A stretch of DNA of 64,000 nt, from the NCBI RefSeq assembly GCF_025399835.1, contig NZ_JAODVR010000001.1, forward strand, positions 3,426,122-3,490,121, in the 5' to 3' direction. Below, piece by piece: positions 6,999 through 15,274 of this stretch. This DNA comes from Haloarchaeobius sp. HME9146. Its GTDB lineage: Archaea; Halobacteriota; Halobacteria; Halobacteriales; Natrialbaceae. Position numbers and translations under genes: made by a program. Each line of letters opens with the position of its first letter. The stretch's first letter is position 1. The notes under the pieces were generated by a model that made no database searches, had not been told where the DNA came from, and saw nothing but the letters and a program-made list of their open reading frames with translations.

Positions 6999-8831
6999 AT
7001 GAGTATCGAAGGCAGGACAAACCGGGGGGACGGCGAGACCATCGACGTCCTGCTCGTCGCAGTCGAGTCCAGCACCCGTAGCCTGCTCACCGAGTCCCTC
7101 GAACGCGGCTGTGAGTCGGCGGTCGTCCAGTCGGTCGCCACCCACGAGGCCGCGTTCGACGCACTGGAAACTGACGGGGCGGATGTGGACTGTATCGTCA
7201 CGGCGTTCTCCGCGCCGGACACAGGGGACCTCTCGTTCCTCCGCGAGTTCCGCCGACGGGAGTTGCCCACCCCGTTCATCGTGTTCTCCGACGACGGGAT
7301 CGAACAACACGTCGCCGACGCCTTCGCCTCGGGCGTCACGCACTACGTCCAGTGGAACGGGAGCGAATCCCTCGTACTGCTGGCGAAGCAGATAGAGCGG
7401 GCCGTCGAGGAGAACAGTCAGCACAGACTGGTCGCTCGCCAGCTGGACGCACTCGACAACGTCAACACGGGCATCAGCATCGTCGACGCCGGGGGGCACT
7501 ACATCTACGTCAACCACTACTACGCGGAGATGTACGGCTACGAACCGTCGGAACTCCTTGGCACCGCCTGGACCGTCCTCGAACGAGACGGAACGGACCC
7601 CGAGTACGCGGACATCCTGTCTGCGGTCCCCCGCGAGGGCGAGTGGACGGGCGAACTCACCCAGCGGCGCAAGGACGGGAGCGACATCCGGGCGGCCCAC
7701 GCGATCTGGGACGCCGATTCGAGCGCGATGGTCGTCGTCGCCCGCGACCTCACCGACGCGGACAGGAACGAACTCGACCTGTTCGAGGAGCGCGAACGCT
7801 TCGACCTGCTGATAGAGGCCATCGAGAACTACGGCATCGTGGGCATCGACCCGGACGGGAACATCACCAGCTGGAACACCGGCTCCGAGCGCATCAACGG
7901 TTTCCCCCGGGACGAGATAATCGACGCCAACATCTCCATCCTGTACACCGACGAGGACGTCGCGGCCGGGCTCCCAGCGGAACACCTCCGGCGGGCACGC
8001 GAGGACGGACCCGTCCACGAGGAGGGGTGGCGCGTCGAGCGGAACGGCGACCGCTACTGGGTGGATTTCACCCTCTCGGCGGTCGACGACCGCTCGGGCG
8101 ACCACCGCGGGTTCGTCTGCGTGCTCCACGACAGGACCGAACAGGCGAAACGCGAACGACAGCTCCAGCGCCGCGTCGAACAGCTCGGGCAGTTCGCGAG
8201 CGTCCTGAGTCACGACCTGCGGAACCCGCTCACCACGGCGTCGCTGCACCTCGAACTCGCCCGCGGGGACCCGGAAGATGCGGGAGAGCACATCGAGAAG
8301 GCCGACCGCGCGCTCTGTCGCATCGAGACCCTCGTCGATTCGCTGCTGCGGCTCGCGAAGGAGGGCGAAATCGTCCAGGAGTTCGACGCCGTCTCGCTCA
8401 CGGACACGGCCAAGCGCGCCTGGGACGTCGTCGATGCGCCGGACGCCTCGCTCGTCGTCGAGGCGGAACTCCCGTCCGTCCAGGGCGACCCCGAACGACT
8501 GCGTGCCCTGTTCGAGAACCTGTTCCGCAACAGTCTGGAACACGGGAAACCCGACGTGACGGTGCGCTTCGGCAGGGTCAACGGCGGGTTCTTCGTCGCT
8601 GACGACGGTCCCGGTATCCCGGAGAAGGAGCGAGAGAAGGTGTTCGAGTACGGGTACAGCACCGACGAGCACGGGACCGGCTTCGGGCTCAGCATCGTCG
8701 AGAGCATCGCCGTCGCCCACGGCTGGAACGTGACGGCGACCGAGAGCGAGTCGGGCGGGGCTCGCTTCGAGTTCTCGTCCATCCTGAACGAGCCCGCCCT
8801 GGAGTCCACGCAGGACACCACCCAAGAGTAA
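6999..8831 (+). CDS. PAS-domain sensor histidine kinase
   Basis: A 610-residue soluble sensor kinase. Order: a degenerate receiver-like domain (about 11-130, with VTAF where a phospho-aspartate would be), PAS (about 145-260), PAS (about 265-390), HisKA with phospho-accepting histidine in SVLSHDLRNPL near 403, and a HATPase domain with N-box ENLFRNSLEHG near 506, DDGPGIP, and G2 box GTGFGLSIV near 559. No transmembrane segment is seen, so it should sense a cytoplasmic cue. The ATG at 6999 begins the haloarchaeal-looking N-terminus; an upstream in-frame start adds 21 residues. No response regulator is adjacent. Confidence 0.9.
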   Translation: MSIEGRTNRGDGETIDVLLVAVESSTRSLLTESLERGCESAVVQSVATHEAAFDALETDGADVDCIVTAFSAPDTGDLSFLREFRRRELPTPFIVFSDDGIEQHVADAFASGVTHYVQWNGSESLVLLAKQIERAVEENSQHRLVARQLDALDNVNTGISIVDAGGHYIYVNHYYAEMYGYEPSELLGTAWTVLERDGTDPEYADILSAVPREGEWTGELTQRRKDGSDIRAAHAIWDADSSAMVVVARDLTDADRNELDLFEERERFDLLIEAIENYGIVGIDPDGNITSWNTGSERINGFPRDEIIDANISILYTDEDVAAGLPAEHLRRAREDGPVHEEGWRVERNGDRYWVDFTLSAVDDRSGDHRGFVCVLHDRTEQAKRERQLQRRVEQLGQFASVLSHDLRNPLTTASLHLELARGDPEDAGEHIEKADRALCRIETLVDSLLRLAKEGEIVQEFDAVSLTDTAKRAWDVVDAPDASLVVEAELPSVQGDPERLRALFENLFRNSLEHGKPDVTVRFGRVNGGFFVADDGPGIPEKEREKVFEYGYSTDEHGTGFGLSIVESIAVAHGWNVTATESESGGARFEFSSILNEPALESTQDTTQE

Positions 8832-8884
8832 CGCGCGCCCCGACGACGAAACCACCTTCTCCCTCCGGCGACAACCACGGTGTA

Positions 8885-10738
8885 GTGACAGCCGACGAGT
8901 CCGAGTCTCCGCCCGACGAACCGACCGACGAGTCGGACGAGGTACCAGTAAACCGCTTCTACGACGCCCTCGAAGCCCACGGCCAGCCGGTCATCACGGC
9001 GACCCAGCTCGCCCGCAAGCTCGACACCACGCAGGAGCGCGCCCTCCGCGCCCTCGAACAGCTGGAGCGTCGCGGCGACGTCCAGCACCAGACGGTCGAG
9101 ACCGACCCGACGGTGTGGTACGCGACCGACTGGGCCGAGATGGTCGACCGCGAAAGGGTCGTCTTCTTCCCGAACCGCCGCCGGCTCGTTGTGGACCAGC
9201 CGACGCAGTTCACCCGGGCGCAGTGCTCGCAGTTCGCCCACCTGGTCGACACCACCCGTTCCGGTGGCTATCTCTACGAGATTCGCCAGGAGGACATCTG
9301 GCAGGCCCCCTACGACGACTTCGAGAAGCTGATGCGGACCATCCGGCAGGTGATTCCGGAGCGCTCGCCGCACTTCGAGGAGTGGGTCGAGGACCAGTGG
9401 AAGCGCGCGAACCAGTTCGTCCTCTCGACCCACGAGGAGGGCTATACTGTCCTCGAAGCCGCCAGCGAGAACCTGATGGGCAACGTCGCCCGCCAGAAGC
9501 TCGACGACACCCACCTCAGGGCGCCCATCGACGACACGACGAGCTGGGTGGCCGACGAGAAGATAGCCGAGATAAAGCGGATTCTGTACGAGGCAGGCTA
9601 TCCCGTCAAGGACGAGCGCGACCTCGAATCGGGAGACGAGTTGCCCATCGAGTTACTGCTCAACCTGCGAGACTACCAGCAGACCTGGGTCGACCGCTTC
9701 ACCGAGCAGAAGTCCGGCGTGATGGTCGGGCCGCCGGGGAGCGGGAAGACGGTCGCCGCGATGGGCGCGATGGCCGCGGTCCAGGGCGAGACGCTGATTC
9801 TGGTCCCGTCGCGCGAACTCGCCAGCCAGTGGCACGAGGAGCTGCTCACGCATACGAGCCTGACCGAAGACCAGATCGGTGAGTACCACGGCGGCACCAA
9901 GGACGTCCGCCCGGTCACCATCGCGACCTACCAGACGGCCGGGATGGACCGGCACCGGCAGCTGTTCGACCAGCGGCGATGGGGGCTCATCGTCTACGAC
10001 GAGTGTCAGCACATCCCGAGCCGGGTGTTCCGACGGTCTGCAGACCTCCAGTCTCGCCACCGCCTCGGCCTCTCGGCCACGCCGGTCAGGGAAGACGACA
10101 AGGAAGAAGACATCTTCACGCTCGTCGGCCCACCCATCGGGACCGACTGGGACGCCCTGTTCCAGGCCGGCTACGTGCAAGAGCCGGAAGTCTACATCCA
10201 CTACGTCCCGTGGGCCGACGAGGACGCGCAGAACGAACACGCCAGCGCGGACCCGGGGCACGAGAAGCGCATGCTGGCGTCGATGAACCCCGCCAAAATC
10301 GAGGAGACGCGCCACCTGCTCGAGAAACACCCCGAGAAGAAGGCCCTGCTGTTCGTGGAGTATCTCGACCAGGGTGACGCCTTCGCCGAGGCGCTCGACG
10401 CCCCGTTCATCTCGGGCGAGATGCGCCACTCCGAACGCCGGAGGCTGCTCGACGAGTTCCGCCGGGGCGAGCGTCGCCTGCTCGTCATCTCCCGGGTCGG
10501 CGACGAGGGTATCGACCTGCCCGACGCCGAGTTGGCCATCGTCGCCTCCGGACTCGGTGGCTCGCGCCGTCAGGGTGCCCAGCGCGCCGGCCGGACCATG
10601 CGCCCCGAAGGGAACGCACTGATGTACGTGCTGGCGACGCGGGGCACCAGCGAGGAGGATTTCGCGAACCGACAGCTCCGTCACCTGGCATCGAAAGGTG
10701 TGAAGGTCCGGGACGGCCCGGCCGAGGCCGTCGAATAA
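8885..10738 (+). CDS. XPB/Rad25-like DEAD/DEAH helicase with N-terminal winged helix
   Basis: A 617-residue superfamily 2 helicase. Residues about 22-80 look like a winged helix (TATQLARKLDTTQERALRAL). A linker resembling the XPB damage-recognition region follows. The helicase core has LRDYQ (Q-like), Walker A GPPGSGKT near 284, DECQH (motif II) and LSATPVREDD, an XPB-type motif III. The C-terminal lobe has RVGDEGIDLP and QRAGRTMRPEG (motif VI). XPB homologues unwind DNA in repair and transcription. GTG at 8885 is the start. The gene is monocistronic or followed by the small zinc protein at 10789. Confidence 0.9.
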   Translation: MTADESESPPDEPTDESDEVPVNRFYDALEAHGQPVITATQLARKLDTTQERALRALEQLERRGDVQHQTVETDPTVWYATDWAEMVDRERVVFFPNRRRLVVDQPTQFTRAQCSQFAHLVDTTRSGGYLYEIRQEDIWQAPYDDFEKLMRTIRQVIPERSPHFEEWVEDQWKRANQFVLSTHEEGYTVLEAASENLMGNVARQKLDDTHLRAPIDDTTSWVADEKIAEIKRILYEAGYPVKDERDLESGDELPIELLLNLRDYQQTWVDRFTEQKSGVMVGPPGSGKTVAAMGAMAAVQGETLILVPSRELASQWHEELLTHTSLTEDQIGEYHGGTKDVRPVTIATYQTAGMDRHRQLFDQRRWGLIVYDECQHIPSRVFRRSADLQSRHRLGLSATPVREDDKEEDIFTLVGPPIGTDWDALFQAGYVQEPEVYIHYVPWADEDAQNEHASADPGHEKRMLASMNPAKIEETRHLLEKHPEKKALLFVEYLDQGDAFAEALDAPFISGEMRHSERRRLLDEFRRGERRLLVISRVGDEGIDLPDAELAIVASGLGGSRRQGAQRAGRTMRPEGNALMYVLATRGTSEEDFANRQLRHLASKGVKVRDGPAEAVE

Positions 10739-10788
10739 TTGCCAGCGTCGTCGGGCTTGAAGCCCTGCGGGTCGTTCAGGAGAGTAGT

Positions 10789-10974
10789 ATGGTTGACCCG
10801 ACTTCAGATTTGGGCGACGTCGATCCCGACGAAGCGCCCGCCTGTGCGGTCTGCGGCGCGGCGGTGACGGGGCAGGAACATCGCGTGCGCTCGTGGGTCG
10901 AGGATGGCAACGTCGAACACCGACACTTCTGCGACGACGACTGTCTGGACGAGTGGGACGGCGCAGGCGAGTGA
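10789..10974 (+). CDS. Small zinc-ribbon protein (DUF7576-like)
   Basis: A 61-residue acidic protein. Two cysteine pairs, CAVCGA near residue 19 and HRHFCDDDCLDEW near 44, form a likely four-ligand zinc knuckle resembling the haloarchaeal DUF7576 family. It lies 50 bases after the helicase stop on the same strand and could be co-transcribed. The role is unknown; small zinc proteins of this size are abundant in haloarchaea and often mediate protein-protein or nucleic-acid contacts. Confidence 0.75.
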   Translation: MVDPTSDLGDVDPDEAPACAVCGAAVTGQEHRVRSWVEDGNVEHRHFCDDDCLDEWDGAGE

Positions 10975-11012
10975 CGGCGCTGCACCGACACCCGGCGTAA
11001 CAGACCGATTCC

Positions 11013-11648
11013 TCAGTCCGCGACGACGCGTCCCTCGACGAGCGTGAGGTCCGCCTGCGAGTTCACGTTCTCGAAGGTCGCTGCGTCCGTCCGTGCACGA
11101 ACGGTCTCCTCGTCGACGACCGTCGGGTCCAGTCGCGCCACGACATCGCGGAGACACTGCACTCCCGCCCCGAGCGCCCGCAGGCACACCGCGCTGGCGA
11201 CCGTGGTTCGATACACGGCACACAGGGGCTGGCGACGCCCGTCGAACTCCGGCACCACGCCCGTCTCACCCGCCATCTCGGCGAACAGCGACCCCACGAA
11301 GTCGGGGTCCAGCCGCGGCATGTCGCAGCCGGTGACGGCGACGACCGGGGCGTCGCTCGCCCGGAGACCGGTCAGGAGGCCCCCCACGGGCCCCCGCTCT
11401 TGAACATCGTCGGCCACGACGCGCGTCTCGACGGCAGTGCCCGCGAGCGCCCGCCGAATCCCGGCGACCTGTGGCTCGCGGCAGGGAACCACGACCTCGT
11501 CGACGACTTCCTCGAGGCGGTCCACGACGTGGCGAACCAGCGGGACGCCATCGAGCTCGGCCAGCGCCTTGTCGGGCCCGCCGAAGCGCGTCGAGTGGCC
11601 GCCCGCGAGGACGATGGCACCGCGAGCCGAATCGGAAACGCCAGTCAC
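11013..11648 (-). CDS. mobA: Molybdenum cofactor guanylyltransferase MobA/NasC
   Basis: A 211-residue nucleotidyltransferase that adds GMP to molybdopterin, making the bis-MGD cofactor needed by nitrate reductase. The signature IVLAGGHSTRFGGPDKAL is at residues about 11-28, with a VTGCDMPRLDPDF metal-site segment near 110 and a FENVNS region near the C-terminus. The GTG start at 11648 overlaps the stop of the 46-residue membrane protein (GTGA), so translation is probably coupled. It is the last gene of the nitrate operon; in Haloferax mediterranei a comparable gene is called nasC. Confidence 0.9.
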   Translation of the reverse strand: MTGVSDSARGAIVLAGGHSTRFGGPDKALAELDGVPLVRHVVDRLEEVVDEVVVPCREPQVAGIRRALAGTAVETRVVADDVQERGPVGGLLTGLRASDAPVVAVTGCDMPRLDPDFVGSLFAEMAGETGVVPEFDGRRQPLCAVYRTTVASAVCLRALGAGVQCLRDVVARLDPTVVDEETVRARTDAATFENVNSQADLTLVEGRVVAD

Positions 11649-11785
11649 GCCAGGAACCCCGTCTGGCCGCTGAACGCGAGGTACAGCGAGAACACCGTGA
11701 CGAGCACCGCGATGCCCATCTCGGCGTACAGGGCGACCTTGCCCCACCTGTACCACGAGTCGTACTCCGGCTCGGTTTCGGCCAT
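11645..11785 (-). CDS. 46-residue single-span membrane protein of the nitrate operon
   Basis: The gene reads MAETEPEYDSWYRWGKVALY, then a hydrophobic helix (MGIAVLVTVFSLYLAFSG) and ends QTGFLA. Its ATG overlaps the narK stop by one base (TGATG) and its stop overlaps the mobA GTG, so it is firmly inside the operon. It may be a small accessory subunit of the nitrate transporter or a membrane anchor. No known family is recognised. Confidence 0.75.
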   Translation of the reverse strand: MAETEPEYDSWYRWGKVALYAEMGIAVLVTVFSLYLAFSGQTGFLA

Positions 11786-13128
11786 CAGTCATCACCCCCT
11801 GGCGTGGCCGTCGTGCTGCCCGACCCATCGCCGAGCCAGCGGTCGCGCGTCCCGATGCCGTGGGCCTCGATGCCGCTCCCGCTCCGCATCGCCCAGAAGT
11901 AGAACAGGATGATGGGCACGAAGAACACGAGCGCGGCGAGCGCGTAGCCCATGTGGATGTTCGGCACGTAGCCGAACACCAGCGGGTAGATGATACCCCC
12001 GGTCGTGGAGATGCCACCGATGAAGCCCGACGCGGTGCCCGGCCGGTCCGGGAACATGAGCGGGACGATGGCGAAGACGCCGCCGGTCCCGAAGCTCACC
12101 GCGATGCCGAACATCGCGAGGACGACCACGGAGGCCGGCAGGAGGCCGGCGAGGCCGACCGCCGTCAGCAGGACCATCATCACCGTGACGAGCAACAGCG
12201 CCGTCAGCAGCCAGTGCACGCGGGGTGCGTACTCCTGTTCGGTCGAGAGGATTGGATAGGGCGTCCAGCCCTTGCGCTGCCACAGGTCGGACATGTAGCC
12301 CGAGAACGGGCGGAACAGCGACGCGTTGAACGACTGGACGGCCGCGAACGTCCCCGCGGCGGTCTGGATGGCCGCCACGTCGGTGAAGCCGAGGTCACGG
12401 ATGGACCCCGCGAAGCCCTCGGTGTAGTAGCTCGGGAGCCAGGAGTTCATCGCGATCTCCAGCCCGAACGTCATGGCGTACGCCAGCATCAGCGCGATGG
12501 CGGCGTAGCGCGTCCAGACGTACAGCGTGTCGCCGAGCGACGTGTTCTGCTTCGCGATCTCGGCGGTCGCGACGTCACGTGCCGGTTCGCCACGTACCTT
12601 GTACAGCACGGCGACGAAGAGCGCGAGGATGCCGAGGTGCAGGAACGCGTCGGTGTAGTTGGTCCCGTAGATGCGCGGGAGCATGAGCGCGCCCACGCCG
12701 GCCCCGACGTTCCCGGTCCCGGCGTAGAGGCCCTCGGCCGTGCCAATCTCGTGCTCGTCGAACCACTGGGCGACGTGCTGGATGCCGACGACGAAGCTGA
12801 TGCCGGCGGAGGCGACGACCAGCCGTTCGAAGAACAGTATCTCGTAGCTGGTCGCGAACGCCGACATGATGCTGACGATGCCGGAGTAGCCGAGGATGAT
12901 GGCGAACACGTTGTGCGCGCCGAGGCGGTCGGCCGCCCAGCCGGCGGCGACCCTCCCTGGCGGCGCGAGCCAGATGGCCGAACTCGCCAGCAGGCCCAGT
13001 TCGGCCGTCGTGAGCGAGAACGACTGCCCGATGGACGGGCTGAACGCGGCGGTCGAGAACCACAGCAAGAACGCGGTGAAGAAGCCGAGCGTCGCGATGA
13101 GCAGCTGCTCGACCTTGCGGGATATCAT
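11785..13128 (-). CDS. narK: Nitrate/nitrite transporter, NarK/NasB-type MFS
   Basis: A 447-residue major facilitator with about 12 hydrophobic segments. The segment PPGRVAAGWAADRLGAHN near 55-72 is the MFS loop 2-3 motif, and family-typical glycine-rich stretches GTGNVGAGVGAL near 142 and FGTGGVFAIVPL near 348 match nitrate signature regions. It imports nitrate for assimilation. The ATG overlaps the nasA stop by four bases (ATGA). A central loop of about 35 residues (near 188-205) is hydrophilic. Operon position between nitrate reductase and mobA supports nitrate rather than another anion. Confidence 0.9.
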   Translation of the reverse strand: MISRKVEQLLIATLGFFTAFLLWFSTAAFSPSIGQSFSLTTAELGLLASSAIWLAPPGRVAAGWAADRLGAHNVFAIILGYSGIVSIMSAFATSYEILFFERLVVASAGISFVVGIQHVAQWFDEHEIGTAEGLYAGTGNVGAGVGALMLPRIYGTNYTDAFLHLGILALFVAVLYKVRGEPARDVATAEIAKQNTSLGDTLYVWTRYAAIALMLAYAMTFGLEIAMNSWLPSYYTEGFAGSIRDLGFTDVAAIQTAAGTFAAVQSFNASLFRPFSGYMSDLWQRKGWTPYPILSTEQEYAPRVHWLLTALLLVTVMMVLLTAVGLAGLLPASVVVLAMFGIAVSFGTGGVFAIVPLMFPDRPGTASGFIGGISTTGGIIYPLVFGYVPNIHMGYALAALVFFVPIILFYFWAMRSGSGIEAHGIGTRDRWLGDGSGSTTATPGGDD

Positions 13129-15227
13129 ACGCGCTCACCTCCCACGACCACGATCTCGGGCTGTGGAGCCACGAGCCGGACCGCACACTGCTTGAGGTTC
13201 GGTTCGGCAGACCGCGGGTCGGTCGCGGGGCTCGTGAGCGCGTTCGTCGCCGGGTGGTGGATCGGCAGCCAGACCAGCCCCTCGGGGACGGCGTCGTCCG
13301 CGTCGACCCGGGCCGTGACGCTGGCGCGTCTCGTCTCCAGGGTGACCTGCTCGTCGATGCCGTCCGCCGGTTCGAGCCGGTCACTGTGCGCCTCGAGCGT
13401 GTCGGGGTGGACCCGCGCCCGCACCGGTGGGGCGTCCCCCGTGGACCCTCGCGAGCGAATCCCGGTGTTGTACCCGTCGGCCTCGCGGCCGGTCGTGAGC
13501 GTCAGGGGGTACTCCTCGTCAACTGGTTCGGGCAGCTCTCTTCCCGTGCCGCCGGCGAACCGCGCCCTGCCGGACGGCGTCGGGAACGACCAGTCCTCCG
13601 TCTCCTCGTCGTAGTACCGGTAGCCGCCGCTGTCTTTCGGCCCCGGGGCGGGCCACCGGACCGCGTACTCGGCCTCGAGACGCTCGTAACTGATTCCCGA
13701 ACAGTCGGCGAGGGTGCCCGCGGTGAGGTCGGCGAACTCCCGGAAGAGGGATTTCGGGTCGGTGGCCTCGCCGAAGAGGCCGTCCGCGAGCGCGTTCCCG
13801 ATGCTCGTGATAATGTCGAGGTCGGTCCGCACCCCGCTTGGGACGTCGGTCGCGGGGCGCACCCGCGACACCGTCCGCTCCATGTTGATGGCGGTGCCAT
13901 CCGATTCGCCCCACGTCGCAGCGGGCAAGACCACGTCGGCGAACTCGGTCGTCTCGGTCTCGAACGCGTCCTGGACGACCAGGAACGCATCGTCGAGTTT
14001 CTCGGCGACCGCGGAGGCGTCGGGCATCCCAGCCACGGGATTGGTCGCGACGGCGTACACCGCCTCGACCGGGCCGTCGGCGATGGCGTCCATGGTCCCG
14101 ACCGGCCCCGGGCCGGTGTCGTCGGGGAGCCGGTCGACCGGGACGTCCCATTCCGATGCGATGAGTTCGCGCTCGTCCGGGTCGGCGAAGTCGCGCTGGC
14201 CGGGCCACGAGCCCTTCGAGGAGCAGACGCGGGTGCCCATCGAGTTGGCCTGGCCGGTCAGCGAGAACGGGCCGTTGCCGGGGCCCATCGACCCCGTCGC
14301 GAGACAGATGTCGATGAGCGCGCCGGAGGTCTCGGTCCCCTGGACGCTCTGGTTGACGCCCATCCCCCAGTAGACGAGGGCGTCGTGGTCGAACGCGGCC
14401 GCGAGGGCTTCGACGTCCTCGAAGGGGACGCCGGCGCGCTCGGCGGCGACTTCCGGGTCGGGCAGGTTCTGCTTCAGGTCGTCGTAGCCGGTCGTCGACT
14501 CCTCGACGAACGCCTCGTCCACGCGCCCCGTCTCGCAGACCTGCGCGAGCACCGCCCGCGCGAGGTCGAGGTCCCCACCGGGGTCCGGGCTGACGTGGCG
14601 GTCCGCGGCCTCGGCAGACTCGGTCCGCACCGGGTCGACCACGACGAGTTCGCTGTCGTCCTCGTCCGCGCTGTTGGTTATCCACCGGAACATCACCGGG
14701 TGGGCGACGGCCGGGTTCGCGCCCCAGACGACGTGCCGGTCAGCGTCCGGGATGTCGTCGTAGGTCGGCGGGGGCGCGTCGCTCCCGAACGCGTCGTAGT
14801 ACGCCGTCACCGCGCTGGCCATGCACAGCGTGGTGTTGGCGTCGTAGAATCGGGTGCCGATGCCGCCCCGGGCGAGCTTGCCGAGGGCGTAGGCCGCCTC
14901 GTTGGTCTGCTGGCCACTCCCGAGGACGGCGATGCTATCGCGGTCGCCCGCCATCGCCTCGCGGAACTCGGTGACGACCCGGCCGAGCGCCACGTCCCAC
15001 GTGGTCTTGCGGAGCTCGCCGTCGCTCCGGACCATCGGCTGGGTGAGCCACTCGCCCTCGGGGTCGGCCGTCTCGCTGACGCCGCGCTGGCACGCGAGGC
15101 CGCGGTTCACGGGGTGCATCGCGTCGCCCCGGACCGTGTCCAGCCCGTAGCCGATGTCGACGCCGCGCTGGACGTGGCCACAGCCGACGGCACACCGCAT
15201 GCAGGTGGTCGAGACCCAGTCGGTCAC
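13125..15227 (-). CDS. nasA: Assimilatory nitrate reductase NasA
   Basis: A 700-residue molybdopterin oxidoreductase that reduces nitrate to nitrite in the cytoplasm with ferredoxin as likely donor. The N-terminal 4Fe-4S site has cysteines at 9, 12, 16 and 46 (CX2CX3CX29C). Further marks are the MGD-binding regions around VLGSGQQTNEAAYALGKL near 100 and YWGMGVNQSVQG near 290, and a C-terminal molydop-binding domain (LTTGREADGYNTG). No twin-arginine signal is present, which fits an assimilatory, intracellular enzyme. The GTG start overlaps the stop of a 16-codon ORF; a GGAGGTGG stretch about ten bases upstream can serve as the ribosome site. Confidence 0.93.
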   Translation of the reverse strand: MTDWVSTTCMRCAVGCGHVQRGVDIGYGLDTVRGDAMHPVNRGLACQRGVSETADPEGEWLTQPMVRSDGELRKTTWDVALGRVVTEFREAMAGDRDSIAVLGSGQQTNEAAYALGKLARGGIGTRFYDANTTLCMASAVTAYYDAFGSDAPPPTYDDIPDADRHVVWGANPAVAHPVMFRWITNSADEDDSELVVVDPVRTESAEAADRHVSPDPGGDLDLARAVLAQVCETGRVDEAFVEESTTGYDDLKQNLPDPEVAAERAGVPFEDVEALAAAFDHDALVYWGMGVNQSVQGTETSGALIDICLATGSMGPGNGPFSLTGQANSMGTRVCSSKGSWPGQRDFADPDERELIASEWDVPVDRLPDDTGPGPVGTMDAIADGPVEAVYAVATNPVAGMPDASAVAEKLDDAFLVVQDAFETETTEFADVVLPAATWGESDGTAINMERTVSRVRPATDVPSGVRTDLDIITSIGNALADGLFGEATDPKSLFREFADLTAGTLADCSGISYERLEAEYAVRWPAPGPKDSGGYRYYDEETEDWSFPTPSGRARFAGGTGRELPEPVDEEYPLTLTTGREADGYNTGIRSRGSTGDAPPVRARVHPDTLEAHSDRLEPADGIDEQVTLETRRASVTARVDADDAVPEGLVWLPIHHPATNALTSPATDPRSAEPNLKQCAVRLVAPQPEIVVVGGERV

Positions 15228-15274
15228 GAGGCGACCACCTCCGTCGTGCTGTCGAACGAGGTCGCCCCGGTCAT
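15224..15274 (-). CDS. 16-codon ORF bridging nasD and nasA
   Basis: The ORF encodes MTGATSFDSTTEVVAS. Its ATG overlaps the nasD stop (ATGA) and its TGA overlaps the nasA GTG (GTGA), so it exactly fills the gap between the two enzymes. It contains the GGAGGTGG that could act as the nasA ribosome site. It may be a translational coupler or the remnant of a lost gene. Nothing suggests a functional peptide. Confidence 0.45.
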   Translation of the reverse strand: MTGATSFDSTTEVVAS

